Below the pieces are notes generated by a model that saw nothing but the letters and a program-made list of their open reading frames with translations, did no database searches and was not told the origin of the DNA. Both the position numbers and the translations under genes were made by a program. This document shows positions 36,347 to 49,790 of a DNA stretch of 64,000 nt, one piece after another (within the stretch, counting starts at the first letter, position 1; every line of letters starts with the position of its first letter). This DNA is from Paraphaeosphaeria minitans. Taxonomy: Eukaryota > Ascomycota > Dothideomycetes > Pleosporales > Didymosphaeriaceae. Location of the stretch: contig WJXW01000004.1 in the NCBI GenBank assembly GCA_015832175.1, positions 4,092,001-4,156,000 of the forward strand, in the 5' to 3' direction.

Positions 36347-38027
36347 GGCGGGTGCTTCTGGTGCGAGGAAAGTTCTGTTGCAAGGTCGTAAGGGTGGGCA
36401 AGAGAGCTGGAGAAGGCATGATGACGCTGTTTCGCCATTATAAAATTGTCGCGCCTCCGCAGAACGATGGGAACGTAGAAAATATTGGCCAATCGGAGGC
36501 CCGTGAGATGGCGACTTTTCACGTGATTCCATGTCTCCATTCCGCGGCTCATCAAACCTACATCGCCGACTTACCCCACAGACTGGCGCTGCTAACCTCC
36601 TCCAAGTCATTCTCGCCAGTATGCTTACATCAGCCATGCAACTGCTCTCTTTAGCCGTCTGAGAAGATGTCGACGATCAAGGCCTATTCTGTTGTCTCCG
36701 ACTTCTTGCTTCGAATATCCTGAGACAGTCTTGGAGTAGGTATAACCAGTATGACAATTGTTCCTGCGCCAGATCGCAATCCTGGCCCAGGCTCTGGGCT
36801 CGATACTGCTCCTTCTGTCTTTTTGCAAAAATAAAAGCTGGAAACCTTCAGTCGCCGAGCATTCTGAATCTTCAAGAGGCTTAGTAACGCGAGTACCGGG
36901 AGGTAGGTATACCGTGCGGTAGTAAATATCCGGGCTTCTCTCGGCGATTGCTCCATCGTGTTCACACGATATAGTCGTATTTGCTGCTACGATCGAAAGT
37001 TTCCTTGGGATCTTACCTTGAAAAGCCCGTGAGGCAATTCACCTGACTTACGGATACCATCAAGCGACCGCAGCAGAGCTGCACACCACTTACCACCGCT
37101 TGCCCAAACTATTATGGAGAATCCCCTCCCGAGAACCAGGCTTCGTTTTTTCGTGAAGAATTTTCGACGATTAAAACGTTGTTCGGCACATACCCGTCCT
37201 AGAACCCGGCTGTCGAAATTAGGCAATATACATCGGCAGCCCAAACACTTTATATTATCCAACGTGCGCTATCGTGTAGCAGAACACCCCGCTTTTCTGG
37301 GCCACACGCTGTACAAAGTGCACAGGGATGGATCGTGTTGAGATTTGAGGAGAAACGTGCAGTGATGTTCTTTTGACCGCACTTTGCAAGTATCTGGAAA
37401 TGCTGAACTGCTGCAAGCAATGCCAGCCAAGTCGAGACTTGAGCAAGAACACACCCGCCCTACTCACAATTTCACCGTTCCATACTACGAGTCGAGTCGA
37501 TCGAGTTTCGCATGCACGATCCGTATTGCCTACGCCACCTGTACCCCAGGATCTCTACCGGATCGATTCCCTATTTTCCCGGGCGCCTTGAGTCGGGGAT
37601 CCCAGGCTCCAAAACCAGCAAGCCTATCAAAAAAGCTTGTCTCATGATCAACCCAGGTTAGAATCACCAAACGTTATTGGAGCAAAATCACGTTTCGATC
37701 CTACGATAGGATGTCTGTCACACACAGACCCCCATTTGATTCCACTGTAATCTGGTCATCTGGCACCATGCATAGGATTCTGCTGGCCGCGACCTGGTTG
37801 CGCCCCATGCATTCGTCTCGATAGAGAAACGCGTGAGTGGTCGTGCGAGACGGATGAGGAATTGAATAACCTTACGTGGAAGAATTCTACCTGTGGATAA
37901 TATGTGGATGCGATTTCAAGATGACATGGACTTCAGGGAGCAGTATAAGAAGGGCGAGCCAGCACATCGTTGAGAGCCAGCAGCCAAGCACAACAACCAT
38001 CTACACGAGCTGCTCTACAATTCCAAG
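36347..38027. other. Divergent upstream region, cysA-like and AA9 genes
   Basis: These 1.7 kb should contain both promoters. A TATA-like CAGTATAAGAAG (about 37940-37951) sits about 80 bp before the AA9 ATG. No gene was recognised. Confidence 0.5.
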
Positions 38028-38758
38028 ATGAAGTTTTTCTCCAACGCCGCTGTCGCCGGGGCTCTGTTCCTCGAGGCTGTCAACGGCCACTGTATGTTTC
38101 GCTGAATGTACCTCACGAGCGAACTCTCGCTAATACTCAGCCAGACATCTTCCAGAAGCTCACCGCGAACGGCGTACAAGGTGGTGTTTACCAGAACATC
38201 CGGCAGAACACCAACAACAACTCGCCCGTCACCGACCTCGCCTCAAACGACCTTCGATGCAACGTGGGCGGTGGCTCAGGAGCCTCGACATCGACTGTCT
38301 CCGTTGCCGCCGGCTCAACGGTCACATTCACCGCTGACATCGCTGTCTACCACCAAGGCCCCGTCTCCTTCTATCTGACCAAGGCATCGTCGACCGCCGC
38401 TGCCTCGGACGGTTCCACCCCCTGGTTCAAGATCAAGGAGATTGGCCCCACGTTCTCCGGCAGCTCCTCCACCTGGGGCCTCCAGCAGTCCTACAGCGTG
38501 ACCATCCCGTCGTGCGTGCCCGCCGGCGAATACCTGCTCCGCATCGAGCAGCTGGCTATCCACAACCCTTACCCGGGCGGCATCCCTCAGTTCTACATCT
38601 CCTGCGCGCAGATCAAGGTCACTGGTGGCGGCAGCAAGTCGTTCAGCGGTGTTTCCGTGCCAGGACACGTCAAGGACACAGACACGGGATACACTGCTAA
38701 CATCTACTCTGGCTTCACCAGCTACAAGGTGCCTGGACCGGCTGTCAGCACGTGCTAG
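38028..38758 (+). CDS. AA9 lytic polysaccharide monooxygenase, secreted
   Basis: This encodes a 225-residue copper enzyme of family AA9 (formerly GH61) that cleaves cellulose or related glucans oxidatively outside the cell. Exons are 38028-38091 and 38145-38758; the 53-bp intron splits the codon after the first mature residue. The signal peptide is residues 1-20 ([20 protein letters not shown]), leaving His21 as the mature N-terminus. The copper site is His21, His91 ([12 protein letters not shown]) and the axial Tyr172 ([11 protein letters not shown]). His161 and Gln170 complete the secondary shell. Two or more Cys are placed for disulfides (DLRCN, IPSC, ISC and a terminal Cys). There is no cellulose-binding module. 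Regioselectivity cannot be read from sequence. Confidence 0.95.
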
Positions 38759-39260
38759 GTGTTTTGGGAGTTTATTCCAATGTATGTAGATTTATATCAA
38801 ATGCTATGAGAGTGTGCCTGGGCGTGTCTGTGCTGTTGCAACCCAATACGCCCTGAAGGATTTCATCAAAAGGTCTGACGGCTTGTGTCTACATCAAAGC
38901 ATTCGTTCCAAAGGACACCGTTGCGATATAGTAATGATGCAGTGGCCATAGATGATGCAGTAGCCACAGTAGCCACGAAATGGTACAGTACTCAGCACAG
39001 ACTAACATGTGCTTGACGGACCAACGCACACTCGTGATCAGGCAATACATGACGGGGAGTAGCAAGTTTGGCAGCACGTGGGGCGGTCACATCAATACTG
39101 TGCAGACTGACAGTGGGACAGATGGGCCATTCCTCGCAAAGATGATGGGCTGGCATGCTGTTCTAGATGAATGGCTTTATGCAGCATCCTCGACGATGGA
39201 AGGTCGGGGATCGGTGGACGCAAACCTGGGAGATGGCGACGAGGCGGCAGCAGACAGCGT

Positions 39261-39285
39261 CACCGCACCGCACCGCACCGCACCG
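39261..39285. repeat. (CACCG)5 microsatellite
   Basis: Five perfect CACCG units are followed by a degenerate CATCG pair. They lie in the probable promoter or 5' UTR of the F-box gene. Confidence 0.85.
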
Positions 39286-39403
39286 CATCGCATCAGCCCG
39301 CCCAGCTGGGGGCTTACCTCAGCGCCCGCCCTGCCATCTCGAAACACTAGCAGCCCGGCCGCGCCAGAAGCCCTCCTGCAAAGTCCTTTTGGGCTGCCCG
39401 TCT

Positions 39404-39457
39404 GCTGTACTATTGCTGTACGATTGCTGTACTGTTGCTGTACCGTTGCTGTACTAT
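39404..39457. repeat. Five-copy 11-bp tandem repeat
   Basis: The unit is GCTGTACNNTT, repeated five times, with variation confined to the two inner bases. It lies 90-140 bp upstream of the CDC4-like ATG, so copy number could affect the promoter or 5' UTR. Confidence 0.85.
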
Positions 39458-39546
39458 ACCGCGCCCGCAGAGCATCCGTAGAGCCTCCCCGTCGCCCGTC
39501 GCCCGCTGCCGCACGCCTTGAGCCACCCACCGCCGCCGCTGCCACC

Positions 39547-41929
39547 ATGGACCAGCAGGACTACTTCCAGCCGCTGGCTCGCCGGCCAGACGACCAGAAC
39601 TTGAACGAAGCCTCCAACGACTCCGACACCGACATGGGCGCCTCTGCGACGGCCTCGTCGGCACAAAGGCGCCCCGGCAACATGTTCGCATCACCCACGG
39701 CCCACTCACGCAAGCAGGGCCGCATGTCGCGCTCCTCCGCACCACGAGCCATCATAACGCCCACGAGCCCGCTGGCCTCGACCATCCCTCACAACACCTT
39801 GCCCTCGGCACCCGCCTCGCCGCCGACGCCCGCACCCAGTCCGACCCCCACCCAGCGAGTCCCGGACTGGAGCACCGCCGCCGAACATGAGGACTCGCAG
39901 ATCAAGAACACGCGCGCGCTGTTCAGTGATATGAACCGCCCCGAGCGGCTGCGCTTGCTGGGAGAGCTACTCAACCTGTGTGACAGCCACGAGCTGAGCT
40001 TTGTCGCCGAGTTTGTCAGCCCGCGCCTGAAGAAGGACCCCTTCATGCTGCTGCCCACCGAGCTGTGCTTCCGGGTTGGTATAACTCAAGTAACGCCTGT
40101 GTTGGACGCTGACGCCTCTCCAGATACTAGAATGCGTCGACGACCCCACGACCCTCGTCCGCGCTTCCCAGGTCTCCAAGAAGTGGCGCGAACTCGTCAA
40201 CGACGATACCGCATGGCGGTTGCTATGCCAAAAATTCTCCTACAGGGGCTTGTCAAGAGAAGAGAGGAGCGACGAGGATGACCCCGGCGACGAAGACGAC
40301 GAGTCATCCAAGTCGCAGTGGCTCCAGCCCAGCCGTGCCTCGCGCTCCGAAGACACGGCCAACAAGGAGCAACTCGACGGCGCCGGCTCAGGTGCAGCAG
40401 GGGAAGGACTACGGACACAGAGCCTGGATCGCACCTCGAAGCGGAAAGAAATACTTTCGAGATGCAAAGCCACCACGTACCGGTCGCATTTCAAGCAGCG
40501 GTACCAGGTCGAGACGGCATGGCGGCAGGGTGGTCACTGCGATGCGCGCCAGATAACACCCGAGCAGGGCGTCGTCACAAGCTTGCACTTGACCAAGAAG
40601 TACATAGTCGTGGCCCTTGATAATGCCAAGATCCACGTATTCGACACCGAGGGCTATCACCAGAAGACACTGCAAGGGCACGTCATGGGAGTCTGGGCGA
40701 TGGTGCCCTGGGGTGATTTGCTGGTCAGTGGAGGATGCGACCGCGATGTGCGCGTCTGGAATCTCGCGACAGGGTCAGTGGTCCTCTTACAGCCCACGCA
40801 GGCCTCTAACGTCCCCTACAGGTACCCGCAATTCACTCTTCGGGGGCACACCTCTACTGTGCGCTGCCTCAAGATGTCCGATGCGCATACGGCCATCTCA
40901 GGTTCAAGAGATACGACCCTGCGGATATGGGACCTCAAAAAGGGGCTCTGCAAGCACGTCCTGATTGGTCACCAGGCGAGCGTTCGCTGCCTCGAGATAC
41001 ACGGCGACATTGTTGTGTCTGGGTCTTACGACACGACAGCAAAGATATGGAGCATCAGCGAGGGCAAGTGCTTGCGTACGCTCACCGGCCACTTCAGCCA
41101 GATCTACGCTATTGCCTTTGATGGGAAGAAAATTGCGACGGGCAGCTTAGACACGAGTGTGAGAATATGGGATCCGACCGACGGGTGAGTTTATTGGTGA
41201 CCCGCGGTGACCAACTGTCACTGCTGTGCTTGTGTTTTGTCATTCGCTAATCTGTGCTCGTGATGCAGCAAATGCTTGGCCGTGCTACAGGGACACACGT
41301 CGCTCGTAGGCCAGCTGCAGATGCGCGATGATATACTCGTCACGGGTGGCTCGGACGGGTCTGTCAGAGTATGGAGCCTTGCCGATTACCAGCCCATCCA
41401 TCGCCTCGCGGCGCACGACAATAGTGTTACGAGCCTGCAGTTTGACAACACGCGCATCGTTAGCGGTGGATCCGATGGCCGTGTCAAGGTCTGGGATCTC
41501 AAGAAGGGAACGCTCGTCCGCGAACTCAGTACGCCTGCGGAAGCGGTGTGGCGAGTTGTGTTTGAGGAGGAGAAGGCTGTCATAATGGCGGCGAGGGGCG
41601 GGAGGACCATCATGGAGGTACGACTGCACCCTTCTAACCCTCTTACGTTTCATTCGTCTTGTACACTTCGTGTCAAGCAGTCTTGCTAACACACAACCCA
41701 GGTATGGTCCTTCGCGCCCCCCGAAGACGACTTCGAAGACTTCCGCTCCTCCTCGCCCATGAGCATGCCCGATCACAGCTCCGACGATCTCTATTCACAA
41801 CCTCCGCCCGTACGGCCCGTCTCTGCGCTTCCTTCCGCAGCTTCTGCACCCGCCCTGCAGCGGGTATCTAACACTAACCCACCCTCCGATAACGATACCC
41901 CTATGCCTGACGCCGGAATGCCCTCATAG
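39547..41929 (+). CDS. CDC4: Cdc4/Fbw7-type F-box WD40 protein, SCF ubiquitin ligase substrate adaptor
   Basis: The protein (705 residues) would select phosphorylated substrates for the SCF ubiquitin ligase. Exons are 39547-40074, 40124-40773, 40822-41184, 41269-41617 and 41702-41929. The 48-bp intron at 40774-40821 lacks stops, so the genomic frame reads through it. It has a GTCAGT donor, a CTAAC branch site and a CTACAG acceptor, and removing it restores normal WD40 spacing (LATGYPQFTLRGHT). The N-terminus is disordered and rich in Ser and Pro. A dimerisation-like helix region precedes the F-box (FMLLPTELCFRILECV, about 166-205). Seven or eight WD40 blades follow, with GHTSTVRC, SGSRDTTLRIWD, GHQASVRC and SGSYDTTAKIWS closely matching Fbw7 positions. 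The C-terminal tail is acidic and Ser-rich. A Met30/SconB identity fits less well. Confidence 0.88.
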
Positions 41930-43632
41930 CGTGCGCAAGCAAACCTTCGAGGAGGACCACCAAACGCTCAGGCCCTGTTACAGCGTATGAACCGCTGTCG
42001 ATCGTCTCGTATAGCGACCTGGTCTGGACCCTGCTTCCGGTCGCGGAATTAAGGACGACAGGGGATGTGAGGCCCACAGACACCTGAGTACCACTACACG
42101 AACGGCCCAAAGTCGTTGATGCAGCTCAGGGATTTTGGGAGGGGCCAATTCTGCGTTGCGCTGGAGCGTCTTGCTCTGTGCACAAGGATCATGTAAGAGG
42201 CAGTTCATGTACGACGACGAACAGTGTTGTATTGTGCGGATCGATGGCGGGCGTTGATACCCTGACTTGTTGTATGTACCACGCTCTCAAGTACGGGGCG
42301 ACAGGCAACTCACGATATACACGACACCAAGCGACGTTTTTTTTTTTTGGTTATTTGAGACTGTATCTAGGCATTTCTGGGGTGCTTGGGCACTGCATGG
42401 ACATGGGTCTGGCGCTCGTGTTGGGATTTCAACTTCAACATTGGGAACATGGGTGGGCCAGGGGGTTTGGGCAAAGGATAGGGTAGGGATGGATGGCAAG
42501 AATTGGACAGACGAGATAGAATATACGGAAGCTTCAACTCTGTGCGTGGATGGTGTGCCTGTCAGTGTGAGATGGTATTCGGCTGCTTGATACACAGCGC
42601 TGGTGGGTCGGGAGATATACATCGACCACGACAATTACCCCGAGCCTTTCACGACGCGTGCGCCTAGATTTGCAGAATTCTTACGTGGTTCTCTATCCAT
42701 CTGCTATCTCACGCGAGTATCCAGCAAATTGCCTCCTGCAAATATATGTTCCGATCCCCTCGTCTGACTGCTCCGGCTCCCCACCATCCCCTCTCCCCTC
42801 CTCTCTGTCTACCCCCATCTCGAAATCATCCATCGTAGTCTATGTGGAAGCAATCCGATCTGACGCGTAAAGCTACCGTTGACAGCTCTTATTATTCTAG
42901 CGCCTGAGCTCACACCGGTACTATGGGCGGTGTTGGGCTTTGTTTGGGTGGGCGTGCAGTGTACCACGTGAAGGCTGCGATAGGTAGGTACAGGATAACC
43001 CACCCTGTTCTTGTCAAGGTTTCCGGGCTGAAGATACCCAAAAGGTCTCAACGGTAGGCACGTGTAGTGACTGCTCCGCTACCACTCCTCACCGCGGCGT
43101 TTCAGGGGTGGATAGGATATTCGGAAATTAGAAAAAGTTATGTGTGCAGTGGACGACGCTTTGGGTTGCGTTTTCCACGCGTTCTTGTTCGGTGACCTGT
43201 TGATGTGAGATCACCTGTTCGTATGCATACAAAAAAAATCCAAGTAGGTGAGGCTTTTCAACATCATGTTGATATTAGATGTGGTCAAGTGCCATCGGAC
43301 GGCTCGGAGGATTCCAGAGGACCCCCCTCGTTCCTGGAGTGACGTGTGGGTGGTTGGCTGGTAGGACTCAGTATCGTATCTCATGATTATCCAGTATATT
43401 CGGGAAAACATCGTACACAGGGCAGTAGCACAGCACAGCGATCGCAGATTCCAATCCAACCCAGAAAAAGACTCTATTCCGCTATCCCAAAACATGGTTA
43501 ACACGATCAAGAATCAGCCACGTCCACTGCTAATATCCACAATACCCAAGTGCTGGCCCCCGCACAGGGTGATATATTACAAGCTCCCTAGTTCTCCGCT
43601 CCACCCATTTCGCCTCCAGTTCCTGAAGCGCT
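41930..43632. other. Intergenic region between convergent genes CDC4 and PDA1
   Basis: These 1.7 kb include both 3' UTRs, a poly-T run near 42339 and low-information ORFs in several frames. No gene or RNA was recognised. Confidence 0.5.
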
Positions 43633-45153
43633 TTAAGTCCGGGCAGGAGAGTCCTTCTCTTTGCCCAGATCTGCCTCAGTGTAGTAGAAGTTCTCCTCGG
43701 GGATTCTGCCACGCAGAAACTCGGGCTCGGAGCCGCGGACGTAGATGTCCTCGAAGAGGACCTTGGGGATGGCGTCGGGAGCAGCCATCTTCTCGGCTTC
43801 GGCGACCTCGGCGTCGACGTTGGCGCGAGCCTTTTTGTCGATGTTCTTGAGCTCCTCCTCGGTGACGACGCTCCAGTCGAGGAGCTTCTGCTTGAGTCCG
43901 GCGATGGGGTCTTGGGTGCTGCGCATGCGCTGGATTTCCTCACGGGTCTGATAGAGGTTTAGTCATAGAACATCTTATGAGGATGAAGAGGTCTTACGCG
44001 GTAGGTGGTTCCCGGGTCGGACATGGAGTGACCTCCGTACCGGTAGGTGACGAACTCGTAGACGAGGGGTCCTTTTCCGGCGGCACACCATTCCTTACCG
44101 AACTGGGTAGCGGCCTTGACGGCGAGGACGTCCATGCCGTTGATCTTGAGACCCGGGATGTACTGACCGCGCTTGTAGTAGTCGGTGATGGCGGATGAGC
44201 GGTTGGCAGCGGTACCCATACCGTACTTGTTGTCTAAAAACAGTTAGCTTTCGGTCGCACAGAGCTTCCAAGATGTCGACATACTCTCGCAGGCGAAGAT
44301 GATGGGGAGGTTCCACAGCTTGGCCATGTTGTAGGCCTCGAAGACCTGACCCTGGTTGGAAGCACCATCTCCGTACAGAGCAAGTGTCACGTTCTTCTTG
44401 TTCTCGTAGGCGTTGGCGAAAGCGATACCGGCACCGACGGGAACCTGGGCACCGACGATACCGTTGCCACCGTAGAATCCGGGGGCGAACATGTGCATAG
44501 ATCCACCCTTTCCGTAGGCGATGCCCTCTCTCCGGCCAAGCAGTTCACCAATGATAGACTTGACGGTTCCGCCGCGCATCATGGCGAAGCCGTGGCAGCG
44601 GTAGGCGGTGATGAGGTGGTCGGCGCGCTCGATGGCGTGCTCGATACCGACGGCGACGGCCTCCTGGCCGGTGGACAGATGGCAGAAACCACGGATCTTC
44701 TTCTCCTTGTAGAGCCTGTCGGCGGCCATCTCCATGCGCCTAGAAATCGTATTAGGAGCCGCTTCTCGAGGTCTGCCGGACAGGCAGTGAAAGGAACGGT
44801 TCGTACCGCACGGCGACCATGTCGTAGTACATCTGCTTCAGCTCGGCCTTGGTGGTGTCGAGCGTGTAGGCCGGCGGGTCGAGCTCGTACGTCTCGAAGC
44901 TCTCGTCGGAGAGGCGGACCTCGAAGGGCTTATCATCCTCCTGCAGCACGTCAATCATCCATTCCACCCATCATCTATCCAGTTCAGGCATGGTTGCCAT
45001 GTCCCGAGGGGTGCATACCGTTGGCACAGCCTCGGCGTGTGCTGAAGCGGCATCCGTGGTCACGGTCCTGAAGGCAGGTCGCGCGGCGGCAGGGACGAAC
45101 ACATTGCGCCGGATCGGCGACGCAATGCTCCGCCTGATGGTCCTGGACAGCAT
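43633..45153 (-). CDS. PDA1: Pyruvate dehydrogenase E1 component subunit alpha, mitochondrial
   Basis: This is the E1-alpha subunit (424 residues) of the mitochondrial pyruvate dehydrogenase complex. With E1-beta it decarboxylates pyruvate using thiamine diphosphate. There are five exons: 45019-45153, 44807-44940, 44285-44739, 43998-44233 and 43633-43947, all with GT-AG introns and continuous frame. The first 30 residues form an Arg-rich mitochondrial leader. [22 protein letters not shown] and [13 protein letters not shown] are family blocks. The cofactor motif runs GDGASNQG (from about 213) to the paired Asn of CENN. The regulatory phosphorylation loop [16 protein letters not shown] is present, so control by PDH kinase is expected. 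The C-terminal segment [18 protein letters not shown] is also typical. The ferrochelatase gene lies just upstream on the same strand. Confidence 0.96.
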
Positions 45154-45654
45154 GGTGACAATGGCACCGAGGAGGAGGAGGGAGCGGCGGAAGTGGTGAG
45201 GGGAGGGTGTAGGAGCTTGTCAGCTTGAGCGGTCGGTGAGCAAAACTTTGGTTGAATGTTGGGTCGCCGGGTTTCGAGTGCTTGGCGGCCCTAGTTCCCC
45301 GATTCGATTCGTGCCGGCGATAAAGCACACCACCACACCGAATGCGCGAGCAGCTGTCCTGCGTTGGCGTTGGATGAACTGCCTTTTGAACTTGCAGAGC
45401 CGAGTTGTCACATCATTGACTTGGAGACTCTGCCATCAACAACTGTATTTGTGAGGATTGCGCGTACAGTGTAGCCCCTGCTTCAGCATTCCGTTGACAG
45501 TCAATGCAAACTACCATGCCAACAGTAGTTGGACGGCGACCCTGGAAACGGATGCATCCTTCAATTGTTTAGTTCAATTCCGCTATGCCTGTGATTTCCA
45601 CGCCATGCTATACACTAACGTACAGTAATCCACCCTGCAGCCAAGTTGTCGCTC
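45154..45654. other. PDA1 upstream region
   Basis: About 500 bp lie between the PDA1 start and the ferrochelatase stop, both on the minus strand. This is probably the PDA1 promoter. Nothing else is visible. Confidence 0.5.
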
Positions 45655-46991
<1,337 letters not shown>

Positions 46992-47402
46992 TGTGAATCT
47001 GAAGGAAGCGCAACCTCGAAATGTTAAGGGAAGAAGTTTGGCGCAAAGTCCAGACGCGCCATGTGAATAATGGCTGCTTGATGACGAGTGGCCAATGCGT
47101 CCTTTACGACTGGAGCCAACGATCGGAGCTGTGGATCGTAAGCATCGCTCGCCGCGGGACAGCCATCACATGATCACGCGCCGGAAGCTAGGCTGCTGCG
47201 CGCTGCTGCCTGAGACAGACTCAAAGAGAAGGAGCCACCACACCGCAAACACCAGGCCACCATTCACTACAAACGTTCTGTTGTTCCCTTTTCGTCTCGT
47301 CCCTGCGATACCATTCCACTGTGCAAATAAAGCAGAGGCGCGCTCAATTGCGCCGCCCTCATCCGCATTCTCCCAATAACGCCCTTCACTCAGACCGCAG
47401 CC
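46992..47402. promoter_or_regulatory. Shared divergent promoter, HEM15 and KU70
   Basis: These 411 bp separate two start codons on opposite strands. Both promoters and 5' UTRs must lie here. There is no clear TATA box. Confidence 0.6.
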
Positions 47403-49436
47403 ATGGCCGGCACACAGGACAATCGACCTGGCGAGGAGGAAGACGACGACGAGGAGATGGATGATGCCGTATGAACAGGACCGCGACCGCGGTACGCTCA
47501 GTATGTTGACGCACACCAGAGCTACAAGAACATCAAAGATGCCGTTCTCTTCGCCATCGACATCAGCGCATCCATGCTGGAACCTCCACCGCCGTCAGAC
47601 GACAAGAAAGCCGAGCGCGACTCCCCCGCATCCGCTGCCCTCAAATGCGCCTACCACCTCATGCAGCAGCGCATCATCTCAAACCCAAAAGACATGATGG
47701 GCATACTTCTGTATGGTACTGAGAAGACGGACCTAAAAGATGGTGACAACACGTTCCAGCATTGCTATTTGCTAGCAGACCTGGACGTCCCTAGCGCACA
47801 AGAGGTGAAGCAGCTGCGAGATCTGCTGGAAAACGAGGAAGAGGCGGAAGAGATTTTGAAGCCCGCGAAGGAGGCGCCCACCATTGCCTCGGTGCTGTTC
47901 TGCGCAAACCAGATCTTTACAACAAAGGCCCCCAACTTCTCCTCGCGACGACTCTTTCTAGTTACGGATAATGACAGCCCGGCCACGGGGAAGCAGGACA
48001 AGGACACAGCAATAACGCGAGCCCGCGACTTGTACGACCTGGAATGTACAATCGACCTGTTTCCCATCTCCAACCCAGATCATGGCTTTGACCGGACACG
48101 GTTCTACGATGATCTAGTATATCCTACATCTCCTTCAGACCCGGACGCACCTGTAGCAATAGCAACGACCACGAAGATTGCAAAAAGCGGCGATGGTCTC
48201 ACGCTCCTCAAACAGCTCCTTTCTTCCATAAACTCCAAAGCTGCACCTCGAAGAGCCCTGTTCAGCTTGCCTTTGGAGCTTGGCCCCGGTATGCGAATCG
48301 GGGTCAAAGGCTTCATTCTAATCAAGCGTCAAGAGCACGTCAAATCCTGCTACGTCTGGGTGGGCGGCGAGAATCCACAGATAGTACAGAGCTCCACATC
48401 ACACATGGCCGATGATACCGCCCGTGTAGTCGAAAAGACCGAGCTACGCAAAGCCTACAAGTTCGGTGGCGATGCTATCACTTTCACCCCAGAGGAGATC
48501 ACCCAGATCCGTCAATGTTTCGGTGAACCCATCGTGCGCATCGTCGGCTTCAAACCGCTCTCGCTCCTTCCTCTCTGGGCAAATACAGGCAAAGCGACCT
48601 TTGTGTACCCATCTGAAGCGGACTTCATTGGTTCAACACGTGTCTTCTCCGCCCTGCAGCAGAAACTCATCAAGTCCAAGAAAATGGCATTGACATGGTT
48701 CATGGCCCGCAAGAACGCGTCGCCGGTGGTGGCAGCCCTCATCCCGGGCGAAGAGCGATACGACGAGAATGGCGAGCAGAGAATGCCCCCCGGACTGTGG
48801 CTCGTACCGCTCCCCTTTGCAGATGATATGCGCCAATGCCCCGAGCAGCCTGCGGAGCCACGCACGACGGATGAGTTGACGGACAAAATGCGCATCATTA
48901 TCGAGCAGCTCCAGCTACCCAAGGGCGTTTACGACCCAAGCAAGTATCCCAATCCGGACTTGCAGTGGTTCTACCGCATTCTGCAGGCCATGGCCCTCGA
49001 AGAAGAGGTCCCTACCAAGCCGGACGACAGGACGCTGCCCAAATACAAGCAGATCGATAAACGCGCGGGCGAGTACATAACAGCGTATGGAGAGGAGTTC
49101 GAGAAGGTGTTCACTACTGTTGGACACTCCGCGTTGTCCTCGCTTGCGAAGCTAGTGGCGAAGAAGCGCCCCGCAGCTGCGGCGGTGGCAGACGACGACA
49201 ACGACGAGCCGAAGGCCAAGAAGCGTGTTAAAAAGGCAGCGGAAGTGAAGAACGAAGACAGTGATGACGCCTTGATAGATCAGCAGATGGCTGCTATCAA
49301 CGACAAGGGACAGATCAGTAAGCAGACAATTGCTATACTGAAGGAGTTTTTGGGTGCTAGAGGCCAGGCGGTTAGCGGGAAGAAAGCGGATCTTATAGAG
49401 CGTGTGCAAGATTATCTGGAGAAAAAGGGGTTGTGA
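47403..49436 (+). CDS. KU70: Ku70, DNA end-binding subunit for non-homologous end joining
   Basis: Ku70 pairs with Ku80 to form a ring on DNA double-strand ends, directs non-homologous end joining and protects telomeres. Exons are 47403-47468 and 47520-49436 (51-bp intron, GTATGA...ACCAG), giving 660 residues. The acidic N-terminus is followed by SYKNIKDAVLFAIDISASML, the start of the von Willebrand A-type domain. The core beta-barrel region includes GMRIGVKGFILIKRQEH and FKPLSLLPLWAN. A Lys/Asp-rich linker leads to a C-terminal SAP domain (about 615-655) with TIAILKEFLGARGQAVSGKK, typical of Ku70 and absent from Ku80. An AG at 47501 would give a 33-bp intron, which is implausibly short, so the later acceptor was chosen. 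Confidence 0.94.
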
Positions 49437-49790
49437 AGGGTTGTAGGATCGTTCACTGAGCGGTACGGCGTTTGGATGCTGGATGAGATTCACGTGCTTC
49501 ACGTGATGGTTTACCACCGTATGAATGATGAATAAGAATCTGCTGACTACATTCCTTCGTGGTTATATTCTTCAACTGTGCTTTACGCAGGTACTCGATG
49601 CCTGGGTCCGCCCACCAACTCAGGGACATACGCTTAACCTCCATCTTGACACACAATTTGTCCCGGAAGGACAATGTGCCTCATCGCTGGGCGTGTTATG
49701 GGCTGCGCCCTAGAAGTTTTCTTCCGGAGTGGGAGCCTGGGAAATAGCTACCTACCACATCTACGGATGACGGCAGGGGCGCCAAATACC
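49437..49790. other. KU70 3' flank up to the AT-rich boundary
   Basis: This is sequence of normal composition with only short frames. It ends at an abrupt change to AT-rich, CA-poor sequence near 49800. Confidence 0.5.

Larger units (their letters stand above)
38759..39546. other. Intergenic region, AA9 3' flank and CDC4 5' flank
   Basis: No gene is supported. The right half is GC-rich and carries two short tandem arrays (39261-39285 and 39404-39457). The ATG of the next gene has a strong GCCACCATGG context. Confidence 0.5.

Noticed and set aside
38980..40281. A 433-codon plus-strand frame as the true first exon of the F-box gene.
   Set aside because: The ATG at 39547 has a strong Kozak context, and sequence upstream of it is low-complexity repeat. 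The frame past 40074 reads into an intron.
47469..47501. A 33-bp intron in KU70 using the first AG.
   Set aside because: It is shorter than any other intron here (46-84 bp). The AG at 47518-47519 gives a 51-bp intron and a better Ku70 N-terminus.
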